A DNA stretch of 64,000 nt from an uncultured Desulfuromusa sp. Lineage in GTDB: Bacteria > Desulfobacterota > Desulfuromonadia > Desulfuromonadales > Geopsychrobacteraceae. Below are positions 1 through 9,278 of this stretch, piece by piece. Within the stretch, counting starts at the first letter, position 1. Each line of letters starts with the position of its first letter. The notes under the pieces are model-generated. The model did not search any database. It saw only the letters and a program-made list of their open reading frames with translations, and was not told the DNA's origin. Location of the stretch: contig NZ_OY776574.1 in the NCBI RefSeq assembly GCF_963675815.1, forward strand, positions 862,001 through 926,000. The letters run 5' to 3'. The position numbers were made by a program, and so were the translations under genes.

Positions 1-551
1 GGAACTCCAACCAGAACATTAGGGCGCTGCTGACGAATGAGTTCAGCGACCAGTCCCGGCTGTCCTGATCCTGCTCGAATTGCAGTCGCTCCGATCCGGC
101 GCAGGCCAAGAAAATAGGCGAGACCGGCCATAAATACCCGGTCCAGCGCAGCACCGATCAAAACCCGGTCAGAACGGCTGATCCCTGCTGCAGTAAAAGC
201 AAGTTGTTCATTTCTTGCCAAACGCTGCAAATCGGCATCCGTCTGCCAGATAGTCACCGGTTCACCCGTCGTCCCTGAAGTCTGGCAAATATCAACCACC
301 TGCTGTTCCGAAACTGCGAGAAACCTGCGATTGCTCTCAGCCAATTCAGCTTTGCCCGTCATAGGCAATGCCGCTAAATCATCCAGTGAACGGAACTCTG
401 CCGAGGAAAATCCACGCTGCTGAAATAACTCCCGATAGTAGGGTGAGGCCTTTTGCAGGTAGCGTAGATGACATTGCAACAGGGCAAGCTGTCTCGCATT
501 CATCTCAGCAACAGTCATGCAATGATTTTGCCTTGCAACTGAATTCAGCAT
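1..551 (-). CDS. AMP-dependent CoA-ligase-like enzyme (PaaK-like), C-terminus missing
   Basis: About 183 N-terminal residues of an adenylate-forming enzyme are visible; the frame runs off the left edge. It carries the phosphate-binding motif SGTTGEP near residue 92, and the flanking sequence (YYRELF before it) resembles phenylacetate-CoA ligase/LuxE-type enzymes, which activate a carboxylic acid with ATP. The ATG at 551 overlaps the stop of the preceding acyltransferase gene and has GGAGAGG just upstream, so translation is probably coupled. Its place at the end of a ketosynthase/ACP operon suggests it loads or releases an acyl or aryl acid on CoA or ACP. The substrate cannot be told. Confidence 0.8.
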   Translation of the reverse strand, partial: MLNSVARQNHCMTVAEMNARQLALLQCHLRYLQKASPYYRELFQQRGFSSAEFRSLDDLAALPMTGKAELAESNRRFLAVSEQQVVDICQTSGTTGEPVTIWQTDADLQRLARNEQLAFTAAGISRSDRVLIGAALDRVFMAGLAYFLGLRRIGATAIRAGSGQPGLVAELIRQQRPNVLVGV

Positions 552-1351
552 TTTACCTCTCCGCGCATTTCAGCAAGAGAGTTGGCCATTCGATTTTTAA
601 CTAATTTACGCAACCGCAGGTGACCATCCTCATCACCAAAATCGCGGGTCGATATGGGGTCCAGTGCTTTTAAACTGATACGACAGGGCCGCATGAGCTT
701 TCGTCCCGGCGGAAGCAAGAGGTCAGTGCCATTGATACACAGGGGAACGACGGGTATTCCAGCTGCAATGGCCACCTTAAACCCACCGGAATAAAAACGC
801 TGTAGTTTCCCATCGCGACTTCGGTGCCCTTCGGGGAAAAACAGCACCGATCCGTTGCTGGCAAAAGCTCTGTGGCTAGCGGCAAGAATCTCTTCCCAGT
901 GGTCGCCTTCAACGTTCAGGTAGCGCGCCAAACGCATAAAACTGCCATACCAGAACATGCGAAACGGCCAGGAACGTACCGCAAAAATTATATTGTAAAC
1001 CGGCAGGAGAGCCATACAAAATGTATCAAAAAACGAAAGATGGTTAACAACAAATAAATAGGGACTTTCCTTATCAATGACCCTCATATGCTCCCGGCTG
1101 AAGCGCACGAAAGGGCTCATCAACAAAAACCAGCCTCTGCCGTAAAGCCATATAAACCAGCGCGTTAGACGGTCTGGTGGCCACCGCAGAAAAATTCGTC
1201 CGAGAACAAACAGCAATGGGAAAACGAGAATGCCGAATAGCGTCCAGAGGATCAAGACAGGGTAAGCCCAGAGATTCATCAAAATAATGGCTGCAATCGA
1301 AACAATCGATTCTACAACAGGCTTATTCTGTGTTTCGGTTGCAACCTTCAT
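545..1351 (-). CDS. 1-acylglycerol-3-phosphate acyltransferase-like protein (PlsC family)
   Basis: A 268-residue membrane-associated acyltransferase. Hydrophobic stretches lie at about residues 15-55. The catalytic H-X4-D motif is HLSFFD (His104, Asp109) and the glycerol-phosphate-binding motif FPEGHRS is at about 172-178, both intact. The family moves acyl chains from ACP or CoA onto glycerophosphate or similar acceptors. It begins 12 nt after the ACP gene and overlaps the start of the CoA-ligase-like gene, so it is in the same operon and may transfer the product chain onto a lipid. A role in general phospholipid synthesis is the alternative. Confidence 0.85.
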   Translation of the reverse strand: MKVATETQNKPVVESIVSIAAIILMNLWAYPVLILWTLFGILVFPLLFVLGRIFLRWPPDRLTRWFIWLYGRGWFLLMSPFVRFSREHMRVIDKESPYLFVVNHLSFFDTFCMALLPVYNIIFAVRSWPFRMFWYGSFMRLARYLNVEGDHWEEILAASHRAFASNGSVLFFPEGHRSRDGKLQRFYSGGFKVAIAAGIPVVPLCINGTDLLLPPGRKLMRPCRISLKALDPISTRDFGDEDGHLRLRKLVKNRMANSLAEMRGEVKC

Positions 1352-1363
1352 ATCTGCATCTTT

Positions 1364-1618
1364 TCACGAATGCTGCGTCATTTTGTTCAAAACAAAATTA
1401 TGGATATCTTCCAGGGTTCGAATCGCTCGAATCGCCTCTTCTTCACGGATTTTGAAATCAAACGCCCCTTCCAGAACAATCACCATATCCACTGTATCCA
1501 GACTGTCCAACCCCAGATCTTCATAGAGATTTGCTTCTGGAACCATATCCTTACGGTCAAGCTCAAATTCCTCAGCCAGACTTGAGTCGATTAATTCAAT
1601 TACTTCTTCGTTAGTCAT
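1364..1618 (-). CDS. acyl carrier protein
   Basis: An 84-residue acyl carrier protein. The phosphopantetheine attachment motif GLDSLD is present with Ser39 as the modified residue, in a helical acidic protein of the usual length. It starts inside the end of the upstream ketosynthase gene (8-nt overlap) with GGAG eight bases before the ATG. Its embedding between a ketosynthase and an acyltransferase suggests a dedicated carrier for this cluster rather than the housekeeping AcpP. Confidence 0.95.
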   Translation of the reverse strand: MTNEEVIELIDSSLAEEFELDRKDMVPEANLYEDLGLDSLDTVDMVIVLEGAFDFKIREEEAIRAIRTLEDIHNFVLNKMTQHS

Positions 1619-2846
1619 GCAGGTAACTCCTCAAAATAATGGTGGCATTGATCCCACCCATGGCAAAATTGTTTTTTAAAATTGTCTTCACCGGTTGAAC
1701 TCTATTTTGCAGCAGATGGTCAATCCCGCAACAACGTTCGTCGACCTGATCCAGATTGCGTGTTGCAATCAGTTGCTGCTGCTGTAACATTCCGATACAT
1801 CCGGCCAGCTCAATGGTCCCACTTGCAGCCATAGTATGACCAAGGTGGCCTTTTAAACTACTCACCGGAACCCGGTCAGCAAAGAGCTGCTGAATTGCTT
1901 TTGCTTCAGCGATATCACCCTGTTCAGTTCCGGTGCCGTGGGCATTGACATAATCAATATCGGCAACAGTGAGTCCGGCATCCGTTAATGCCAGTTGCAT
2001 ACATTTAACCATCGCACCGATATCGGGACTGGCAATACTGGAGGTATCAGAAGTGGTGGAAAAACCAATGACTTCAGCAAGAATGGTTGCTCCCCGTTGT
2101 CTGGCAGCGTCTTCACTCTCAAGCAGAAGAATACCGCTGCCTTCACCACAAACAACACCATCGCGTTGACTGTCAAAGGGACGTGGCGACATATCGGGCC
2201 GCTGGTTGAAATGCGTTGAAGCGGCATGCATGATATCGAAAGTTGCCACCGTCAAAGGATGAACTTCATCAGCGCCACCACAGAGTATGGCTTTCTGTCG
2301 TCCCATGGAAATCTGCTCATAAGCATATCCCACAGCTTGGCTGCTGGTAGCGCAAGCGGCAGAAGGAGACAGGACCCGACCGGTGATGCCGAAGGATTGA
2401 GCGACATTGGCCGCACAGGAATGTCCCATCAGCTGGAAAAACAAGCCTGTTTTTATCCGTTCAAGGCTATAGTCGGTAAAATAATCGTGAAAGAAGTTTT
2501 CACTGGTCGTCGTGCTGCCAAGCGTTGCGCCAATAAAGACCCCGAGATCTCCGGAGTCAAGCTGATCTTCGGGGTAGCCCGCCATCTCCAAAGCTTGTTG
2601 GCTGGCAAGATAAGCGTAAATTGACATATTCGACATGGAACGACGAAACTTTCGCGGAATCTGTTTAGGATCAATATCTTTCACAGTGGCGGCCAGACGG
2701 GAACGAAGGCCCCCGACCTGCTCCAGTTCGGGGGTTTCACGAACCCCGGAACGACCAGCCTGCAGAGCCTCCATCAACTGAGAGAACTTGTTCCCCAGAG
2801 GCGAAACGATTCCAATTCCAGTGACAACAACAGAATTTAACGACAT
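1611..2846 (-). CDS. beta-ketoacyl-ACP synthase (KAS II/FabF-like), first copy
   Basis: A 411-residue condensing enzyme of the thiolase fold. The catalytic residues are complete: Cys165 in SAACATSS, His303 in NAHGTGT, Lys332 and His337 in LKGHLGH. It should therefore catalyse decarboxylative condensation of malonyl-ACP with an acyl chain rather than act as an inactive chain-length factor. The start overlaps the end of the flavoprotein gene by 10 nt and has GGAGAG eight bases upstream. It is one of two divergent ketosynthases in this operon. Confidence 0.93.
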   Translation of the reverse strand: MSLNSVVVTGIGIVSPLGNKFSQLMEALQAGRSGVRETPELEQVGGLRSRLAATVKDIDPKQIPRKFRRSMSNMSIYAYLASQQALEMAGYPEDQLDSGDLGVFIGATLGSTTTSENFFHDYFTDYSLERIKTGLFFQLMGHSCAANVAQSFGITGRVLSPSAACATSSQAVGYAYEQISMGRQKAILCGGADEVHPLTVATFDIMHAASTHFNQRPDMSPRPFDSQRDGVVCGEGSGILLLESEDAARQRGATILAEVIGFSTTSDTSSIASPDIGAMVKCMQLALTDAGLTVADIDYVNAHGTGTEQGDIAEAKAIQQLFADRVPVSSLKGHLGHTMAASGTIELAGCIGMLQQQQLIATRNLDQVDERCCGIDHLLQNRVQPVKTILKNNFAMGGINATIILRSYLHD

Positions 2847-4312
2847 CCTCTTAACTCTCCACGCAATAATTCATGTCCGAGGATCGACCCGCAGGCCAGG
2901 TAACCAGAGACCAGTGACCCTAGCAGCCCTGGACCTGCAACCCCTTGGCCGGCAAGAAAAAGTCCCGGCAATCTGGTTACCGGGTGCGGGTTATATTGTC
3001 CAAGAACACGACCAACCCCGTAAATAGCCCCTTGCGGAGCAAATGAATAATCCCTCAAAGTCAGCGGAGTTGCCAAATCCAGCAATTCCAACGGCGGCAT
3101 TTGTGGACATTTTAAGCGACACATCCTCAGTAGCCGTGCCCCCAACTCCTGTTTCCATTGTTGATATGCAATTGTCCTCTGCCGACCGGAGATATCCAGA
3201 GCTTCTACTTCAGAATAGGATGCAGGGACAATTCCGATCAACCCTTTTATCACATTATCTCCACCCTGATCAGCCCCCGCCAGATAAAAGGGACGTTCTT
3301 CCAATTCTTGATCAAACTCCCCGGGAAAAACACCCGGTTGCGATTGAATAAACATATTCCGTCCCCGCAGAAATTCCAGGGACTGTTGACTCCGAGCAAA
3401 GATGATATAGGCTGAAGTGGTCTGGTACAATCCATTAAGTCGCTTTAGATATGCGGGTCTCATAATAGTGGGCGGCAACATACCAGGAAGGTGCGTCGGG
3501 TTAACAGTAGCAATCACTTCTGGAGCAAAAAACTCTTCTCCTGATTGCAATCGGACTCCCGCAACGACATTATCTCCAGAGAAAATCTGGGCAACCTCTG
3601 CATGGCATTGAATCTCAACGCCTACATCCTTGAGCAACGTCAGCAATGCCTGGACCAATTTCCGCCCACCGCCACAAATACCATGGACAGAGTGATAGTA
3701 TGATCCCGCAACCTGGGCATTGAGAGAAAGAGGTGACCGATCCGGCGATACCCCATACAGCAAACTGTGCATGGATAGCAGACCCTGCAACTGGGGCCAG
3801 GAAGAAAAAACCTCCAACCGCTGCTGCAAAGAATAGCCGTGTACCGATTCCATCCCGAAATCAAGCAGCTCAGCATCCAGATCGAGATAAGGAAATTTTC
3901 GCCAGATCGAGTCGATCTCGTCGATGTAAAGTGCAATCTCAGCCCGCGCTTGCGGAAATTTTTCTCCTAAATATGTTTTTATATTATTGAAGCCGACTGG
4001 CAGAGCATACTCTTCACCGGAAGAGGATATTCGCAAACAATCAAAGCCATCCCTGGCATAGGGAAGCAGCTGGAGCTTCTCTTCAAGACCTAAATGGCGC
4101 AGCAGTAGCTGCAACGGTCCTCCCTCACCAAGACCACCGGCATAATGAAAACCGCTGTCAAAATAGATTCCACCTCGTTGAAAACCGCTCACCACCGGAG
4201 CAGGAGAAGCATGCTGCTCAAGAACCAGCACCTTGCGACCTGTGCGGGCCAGAAGCAGAGCACTGGTCAGTCCGGAAAGACCAGCTCCGATAATAATGAC
4301 ATCATAACGCAT
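2837..4312 (-). CDS. FAD-dependent oxidoreductase, phytoene dehydrogenase/CrtI-like
   Basis: A 491-residue flavoprotein with an N-terminal dinucleotide-binding fold (GAGLSGLTSALLLARTG, about residues 9-25, with an acidic residue ending strand 2). A C-terminal LFLAGQG-type motif and GPGLLGSL stretch are typical of the phytoene desaturase/retinol saturase superfamily. These enzymes desaturate, saturate or isomerise long hydrocarbon chains. It starts at the ATG 4312, five bases after the preceding ketosynthase. Sandwiched between two ketosynthases, it probably acts on an acyl-ACP or polyene chain. No carotenoid genes such as crtB are seen. Confidence 0.85.
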   Translation of the reverse strand: MRYDVIIIGAGLSGLTSALLLARTGRKVLVLEQHASPAPVVSGFQRGGIYFDSGFHYAGGLGEGGPLQLLLRHLGLEEKLQLLPYARDGFDCLRISSSGEEYALPVGFNNIKTYLGEKFPQARAEIALYIDEIDSIWRKFPYLDLDAELLDFGMESVHGYSLQQRLEVFSSWPQLQGLLSMHSLLYGVSPDRSPLSLNAQVAGSYYHSVHGICGGGRKLVQALLTLLKDVGVEIQCHAEVAQIFSGDNVVAGVRLQSGEEFFAPEVIATVNPTHLPGMLPPTIMRPAYLKRLNGLYQTTSAYIIFARSQQSLEFLRGRNMFIQSQPGVFPGEFDQELEERPFYLAGADQGGDNVIKGLIGIVPASYSEVEALDISGRQRTIAYQQWKQELGARLLRMCRLKCPQMPPLELLDLATPLTLRDYSFAPQGAIYGVGRVLGQYNPHPVTRLPGLFLAGQGVAGPGLLGSLVSGYLACGSILGHELLRGELRGCR

Positions 4313-4317
4313 CAAAT

Positions 4318-5532
4318 TCAGGAGTAGGCAATAACAAGAGAGGAGTTTGTGCCACCAAATCCAGCTGAATTACATAGAACCTTACCTGGAGGAGAAAAAC
4401 GTGTTTCACGGATCATATTCAAACCTGCTGTCTCCGCATCCGGCTTGCTGAAGTTGTAGCTTGCTGCAGTAAAACCCTGCTGCGCCATTATCGTTGTATA
4501 GACAACTTGTGCAGCTCCCGACATCCAGAGTTCGTGCCCGGTCAATGCCTTCAATGCGGATATTCCCGGGGTCTTTGTACCGAAAACCCGGCGGATATTG
4601 GCTGCCTCCGCGACATCACCGGCTGGCGTCGCCGTAGCATGCGCACAGAGATAGTCGATCTCTTCTGTTGCCAGCCCGCTCTGCCGGAGAGCAGACTGCA
4701 TCGCCCGACTGAGACCATCCTCACTAGGTACCGAAAGCTGAGACCCGTCAGATGAAAAACCGTAACCAAGCAACTCACCAAAAATCGTGGCCCCACGCTT
4801 TTCAGCGAGATCATAACGTTCGAGAACAACAGTTGCAGCACCACCACTGGGCACTAAACCATCACGATCAGCATCAAAAGGACGACAGGCCGTTGCAGGG
4901 TCGTCAATCTGGACAGAAAAAGCACCCAGACCATCAAAACTGCACATCGATTGCCAGTTTATTTCCTGGGCTCCACCACAAATCACCCGTTCCTGCCGTC
5001 CCATCCGGATGAGATCGGCAGCCTGCCCAACGGCATGACCACTGCTGGAGCATGCAGCACTTAATGTCCAGCAAGCCCCCCTGGTTTTGAACAACGTATT
5101 CAGGTTCATAGTCACAGTCGAGGTCATAGAACGAAAAATCTGCCCGCTGCCGATTCCCTTTGTCTCACCCCTTTGAAGTAAAGCTTCTACCTGCTCAATT
5201 GCAGCAAGACAACTGGAGTCGCACCCATAAATTAACCCCGTCTGATCATTCTGAAGATCTCCTTGGTCAAGCCCCGCCATTTCCAAGGCATCATCAGCTG
5301 AGGCATAAGCCCAAATGGAAAACTCCGGCATGCTCTTGCGTTGTTTTCGTGACAAAATAGACGGATCAAAGCCTCGAATCTGACCTGTTAAAGGGCTGCG
5401 AAAACCCAATTCGATACGACGTGGATCGACAGCAATCCCGGATCGGCCCTCTCGCAGAGCAGCACCGACACTCTCCAGATCATTCCCCAGACAGGAGACG
5501 ATACCAACTCCAGTAATAGCAACTCTATGCAA
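4318..5532 (-). CDS. beta-ketoacyl-ACP synthase (KAS II/FabF-like), second copy
   Basis: A 404-residue condensing enzyme with Cys161 (SAACSSSG), His298 (CAHATAT), Lys328 and His333 (LKALTGH) all present, so it is predicted active. The histidine motif is HATAT rather than the usual HGTGT, and overall it differs clearly from the other ketosynthase here, suggesting a different substrate. The likely initiator is TTG at 5532, nine bases after a GGAGG site; no ATG fits the conserved N-terminus (HRVAITGVGIVS). It follows the ketoreductase after a 130-base gap. Confidence 0.9.
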   Translation of the reverse strand: MHRVAITGVGIVSCLGNDLESVGAALREGRSGIAVDPRRIELGFRSPLTGQIRGFDPSILSRKQRKSMPEFSIWAYASADDALEMAGLDQGDLQNDQTGLIYGCDSSCLAAIEQVEALLQRGETKGIGSGQIFRSMTSTVTMNLNTLFKTRGACWTLSAACSSSGHAVGQAADLIRMGRQERVICGGAQEINWQSMCSFDGLGAFSVQIDDPATACRPFDADRDGLVPSGGAATVVLERYDLAEKRGATIFGELLGYGFSSDGSQLSVPSEDGLSRAMQSALRQSGLATEEIDYLCAHATATPAGDVAEAANIRRVFGTKTPGISALKALTGHELWMSGAAQVVYTTIMAQQGFTAASYNFSKPDAETAGLNMIRETRFSPPGKVLCNSAGFGGTNSSLVIAYS

Positions 5533-5662
5533 GGCAGAGGTCCTCCATTCAGGACAATGATGAAAAAAAGATAAAATCCGATGACTAAAGAAACATTTCG
5601 TTCAAAAAAGTACTACATTTTTATAGATGTCAACAGGGGAAGCAGTTTCCTTGCAACACCGT

Positions 5663-6391
5663 CTAAATATGGGCTCCACCATTAACGGCAAAGACCTGAC
5701 CGGTGATATAGCTGGCACGCTCGGAGCAAAGAAAGCTCACTAGTCCGGAAACCTCTTCCGGCTCACCAATCCGTCCCAGCGGAATCATTGGCAGAATCTT
5801 TTCCTGCGGTAAATCTGCAGTCATCTCCGTAGCAATAAATCCCGGGGAAACGGCGTTAACAAGAATTTTACGCCTGCCAACTTCAGCGGCCAGAGATCGT
5901 GTCGCCCCAATGAGGCCGGCCTTGGCAGCAGAATAATTGACCTGCCCCGCCATCCCCGTCTCCCCCGAGGTCGAAACAATATTAATAATTCGCCCCCGCC
6001 GTTTTTTCAACATTCGCGCGACAACCATACGGGTCACGTTAAAAAAACCATTCAGGTGGACACCCAGGACATCCTCCCAGTCTCCCTGGCTCATAAGCGC
6101 CATGATACCATCACGTGCAAAGCCGGCATTATTGACAAGAACAGCAGGAACTTGCTCTGTCAATAGGGGTTCCAGCACTGTAGCTGTCGCCTCGGCATCA
6201 GCAACATCAAAGGGGAGAAGAGTGCAGTGACCTCCTGCGGTTTGAATCTCATCTGCGACAGCCTGAGCAGCATCATAATCACTGCGGAAGTTGAGCCAGA
6301 TATGGAAGCCATCTGCCGCCAGCTCACGCGCAATTGCCGCTCCAATCCCTTTACTCGCTCCAGTTACTAAAGCAATGTCTTTTTTATCCAT
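5663..6391 (-). CDS. 3-oxoacyl-ACP reductase-like short-chain dehydrogenase (FabG family)
   Basis: A 242-residue short-chain dehydrogenase/reductase. It shows the cofactor motif TGASKGIG (10-17), NNAG (87-90), a catalytic serine at about 140 and the YSAAK motif (Tyr153, Lys157), and ends with the INGG-like tail AVNGG. The ATG at 6391 has AGGAAA upstream. FabG-type enzymes reduce 3-oxoacyl-ACP with NADPH, which fits the two downstream ketosynthases. It is 29 bases after the exported protein gene and is probably co-transcribed with it. Confidence 0.92.
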   Translation of the reverse strand: MDKKDIALVTGASKGIGAAIARELAADGFHIWLNFRSDYDAAQAVADEIQTAGGHCTLLPFDVADAEATATVLEPLLTEQVPAVLVNNAGFARDGIMALMSQGDWEDVLGVHLNGFFNVTRMVVARMLKKRRGRIINIVSTSGETGMAGQVNYSAAKAGLIGATRSLAAEVGRRKILVNAVSPGFIATEMTADLPQEKILPMIPLGRIGEPEEVSGLVSFLCSERASYITGQVFAVNGGAHI

Positions 6392-6420
6392 CAATATTTC
6401 CTGCCAACCTTTTGAAGTTT

Positions 6421-6993
6421 TTACCTTACGTTCGCCACTTTACCCTGGTCATTGAAATCTACCCCAACGGTTCTGAAGCGGTTCCCCCAATAAATCCAAG
6501 TGTTTGCATCAAGGGACGGAGTTTTGTGCGCAGCAGGATAGCCAAGTGCAATCATAACCCCTTCCCGCGTCATCCCCTTGTATGCTTTGCCATCAGCGAC
6601 TCCCTTTTGATCCTGCTTTGAGAGCCCCGGGTAGCTCACGGGTTCCGGTGAGGTAATCAATTCGATATACTCATCCGTGCTCATTCCCATCCGCTTTGAA
6701 TGGTACTCGAACGTGACCTTCTTGCTGCCACCATCATAAGTAAAGACAAACCCGCGCCGACCATTTTTTACCATCTGGATTTCAGTCCCGGCCGGGATAA
6801 TCACGTGACCAGCCCCTGGATCCGTAAAGTTTGCGTAGCTGGCTTTAAAGTTTGTTGCATCCTTGCTTTGGGTGTGGATGTTATATTTGGTAAAAAGGAT
6901 TTCGCCTTTGGCGAAAGCAGGCTGGCTGAAAAACAAGATCAGCATGCAGAATGAAAAAAGAGACAACATTTTTGCTGAAGTTGATCGAATCAT
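6421..6993 (-). CDS. exported protein with a BamE/SmpA-like C-terminal region
   Basis: A 190-residue protein with a clear signal peptide (basic start, hydrophobic LSLFSFCMLILFF, cleavage near AFAKG). The C-terminal 60 residues (GMTREGVMIALGYP ... TWIYWGNRF) resemble the alpha-beta fold of BamE/SmpA-like small outer-membrane proteins. There is no lipobox cysteine, so it is likely soluble periplasmic. The ATG at 6993 is preceded by GGAGG at five bases. It leads the lipid-type operon; its role there is unknown. Confidence 0.7.
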   Translation of the reverse strand: MIRSTSAKMLSLFSFCMLILFFSQPAFAKGEILFTKYNIHTQSKDATNFKASYANFTDPGAGHVIIPAGTEIQMVKNGRRGFVFTYDGGSKKVTFEYHSKRMGMSTDEYIELITSPEPVSYPGLSKQDQKGVADGKAYKGMTREGVMIALGYPAAHKTPSLDANTWIYWGNRFRTVGVDFNDQGKVANVR

Positions 6994-7032
6994 ATAAGCC
7001 TCCATATCTCGCTTTAATTTCAGTAAGGATAT

Positions 7033-7062
7033 ATCTTATTATGCATCATAGGATCATTTCAA
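7033..7062 (-). promoter_or_regulatory. candidate sigma-70 promoter of the lipid-type operon
   Basis: On the minus strand TTGAAA (7062-7057) and TAAGAT (7038-7033) are separated by 18 bases. Transcription would start about 35 bases before the exported-protein gene. The match is moderate. Confidence 0.4.
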
Positions 7063-7123
7063 GGAATGAAATGCTTAAACAGGACAAAGCTGACGCCAGA
7101 ACAACAAGAGGGGAAGGAAAACA

Positions 7124-7157
7124 AAAAAAGCGGCTCACAACAGAGCCGCTTTTTTTC
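7124..7157 (-). terminator. rho-independent terminator after transketolase
   Basis: A GC-rich hairpin (GCGGCTC / GAGCCGC, loop ACAACA) flanked by A and T runs on both sides lies just after the transketolase stop. It could work in both directions. Confidence 0.88.
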
Positions 7158-7187
7158 ATAACTGCAAAAAGGCTAGTTAGCAGCAGA

Positions 7188-9179
7188 TCAACCCAATAAC
7201 TGTTTTGCTGCTGCAACCAATTTTTCGACCGTAAACCCATAATGTTGCATCAGCTCACCGGCTGGAGCACTGGCCCCAAACTCATCCATACCTAGAGCCG
7301 TTCCTTCCAAACCAACATAGCGTTCCCAGCCAAAGGTACTGCCGGCCTCCATCGAAACCCTCTTGGTACAAGCAACAGGAAGAACCTGCTCTCGATAAGC
7401 AGCCTCCTGAGCTTCAAAAAGTTCCCAGCTCGGCATTGACACAACTCGCGTCCCCACACCATCAGCCTGCAAGGTCTTCTGTGCGGCCATTGCATGCTGA
7501 ACTTCAGAACCACTGGCAATCAGAATTAATTGTAATGTCCCCTCTTCGGGAGAAAGCACATATCCCCCATTCTGCAATCCCGCTGCCGCCGCAAACTGAG
7601 TCCGGTCAACAGTCGGCAAACCTTGACGGGACAAGACCAACATGGTTGGCCCCTGACGGTTGGAAATAGCAGCTTTCCAGGCTTCTGAAGTTTCATTGGC
7701 ATCAGCTGGACGAATAACTGTCAGGTTTGGCATTGCACGCAAAGAGGCAAGGTGTTCCACTGGCTGGTGGGTCGGACCATCTTCGCCCAGACCAATGGAA
7801 TCATGAGTCATAACATAGATCGGAGCCAATCCCATTAATGCCGCCATGCGCACAGCTGGACGCATGTAATCGGCAAAGACAAAGAACGTTCCTCCGAAGG
7901 GTATCAGCCCCGGGGTATGACAAAGACCGTTCATGATTGAACCCATGGCATGTTCGCGAATCCCGTAATGAATATTGCGGCCACTTTGCCCTGGAACCCA
8001 GGATTTTTCACCCTTGATTTCAGTGTTGTTGGAAGGGGCCAGATCCGCAGATCCACCGATTAAAAATTGAAGCTTCTCCGCAACCCCGTTAATCGCAGCT
8101 CCACTCGCCTGACGCGTTGCTTTGGCTCCATCTTCTGGAGAAAAAACCGGTAGAGCGGCCTCCCAATCAGCAGGCAATTCACCGTTGCTGGCCGCTACCC
8201 AGGAAGCAACTTGAGACGATGTTTTTTTCTGCTCAAATAATTGCTGCCATTGCTGCTCCAGTTCGGTCCCACGTTTTTGACAAGCACCCATATGTGCAGC
8301 GACTTCAGCAGGGACAACAAATGTCTCTTGTGGATCACGGCCATAGGCCTGTTTGGTCAGTGCCAATTCATCAGACCCCAGGGGCGCACCATGGGCACCA
8401 GCAGTATCCTGCTTGTTCGGTGCACCAATGCCGATATGAGTCCGAGCAATAATCAGAGATGGTCGCGGATCATTTTTTGCCCTGTCCATCGCGGCATCAA
8501 TTTCAGCAAGATTTTCACCCTCAACCCGTTCAACATGCCAGCCATAGGCGAGATAACGAGTCCCGACATCCTCGGTGAATGCCAGCTGGGTATCTCCTTC
8601 AATGGTAATTTTATTATCCAGATAAATATAATTGAGATGACCCAGCTGCAAATGCCCAGCTAAAGAACCAGCCTCAGCAGAGACCCCCTCCATTAAATCG
8701 CCATCAGAACAAATAACCCAAGTCCGGTAATCAAACAACTCGGCATCCACATGCTGGGCAAGGTATTGGCCACCCATAGCCATACCAACCGCAACAGCAA
8801 CGCCCTGCCCCAAAGGACCAGTGGTTGTCTCGACGCCGGGAACGTGACCAAACTCCGGATGTCCGGCTGTTTTACTGCCGAATTGACGAAAATTTTTGAT
8901 GTCATCAAGAGACAGATCATATCCGGTCAGATGCAGCATACTGTAAATCAGAGATGAGGCATGGCCACAAGAAAGAATGAAACGATCCCGACCAGCCCAA
9001 TCAGGATTATTGGGATTATGCTGTAAATGCCGCATATACAGCAGATAGGCAATGGGGGCGGCCTCCATTGGTGTTCCGGGATGCCCGGAATTAGCTTTCT
9101 CGACAGCATCTGCTGCTAAAAGACGAATAGTATCAATAGATTGGCGTACGATTGGATCGGACAACTTTGGTGACGACAT
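7188..9179 (-). CDS. tkt: transketolase
   Basis: A 663-residue thiamine-diphosphate enzyme of full length that transfers two-carbon ketol units in the pentose phosphate pathway. It shows the ThDP motif around SDGDLMEG, the GHASSL segment near the N-terminus, and the pyrimidine domain (GIREHAMG, THDSIGLGEDGPTHQP). The chosen ATG at 9179 has AAGGAG upstream and gives the standard N-terminus (SPKLSDPIVRQSIDTIR); an in-frame extension upstream would run through a terminator hairpin and is rejected. It stands alone, ending in a strong terminator. Confidence 0.97.
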   Translation of the reverse strand: MSSPKLSDPIVRQSIDTIRLLAADAVEKANSGHPGTPMEAAPIAYLLYMRHLQHNPNNPDWAGRDRFILSCGHASSLIYSMLHLTGYDLSLDDIKNFRQFGSKTAGHPEFGHVPGVETTTGPLGQGVAVAVGMAMGGQYLAQHVDAELFDYRTWVICSDGDLMEGVSAEAGSLAGHLQLGHLNYIYLDNKITIEGDTQLAFTEDVGTRYLAYGWHVERVEGENLAEIDAAMDRAKNDPRPSLIIARTHIGIGAPNKQDTAGAHGAPLGSDELALTKQAYGRDPQETFVVPAEVAAHMGACQKRGTELEQQWQQLFEQKKTSSQVASWVAASNGELPADWEAALPVFSPEDGAKATRQASGAAINGVAEKLQFLIGGSADLAPSNNTEIKGEKSWVPGQSGRNIHYGIREHAMGSIMNGLCHTPGLIPFGGTFFVFADYMRPAVRMAALMGLAPIYVMTHDSIGLGEDGPTHQPVEHLASLRAMPNLTVIRPADANETSEAWKAAISNRQGPTMLVLSRQGLPTVDRTQFAAAAGLQNGGYVLSPEEGTLQLILIASGSEVQHAMAAQKTLQADGVGTRVVSMPSWELFEAQEAAYREQVLPVACTKRVSMEAGSTFGWERYVGLEGTALGMDEFGASAPAGELMQHYGFTVEKLVAAAKQLLG

Positions 9180-9278
9180 GTGCAACTCCTTGATTTGTTT
9201 TTTAGGCTGCACATTGAAACAGGAATCAGGTCGATAAATCAAGGGAAAGTAGGCTTTGATAAGATTAAATCCTGTTGT

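Noticed and set aside
4318..5532. The second ketosynthase as an inactive chain-length factor
   Set aside because: Cys161, His298, Lys328 and His333 are all present, so the active site is complete.
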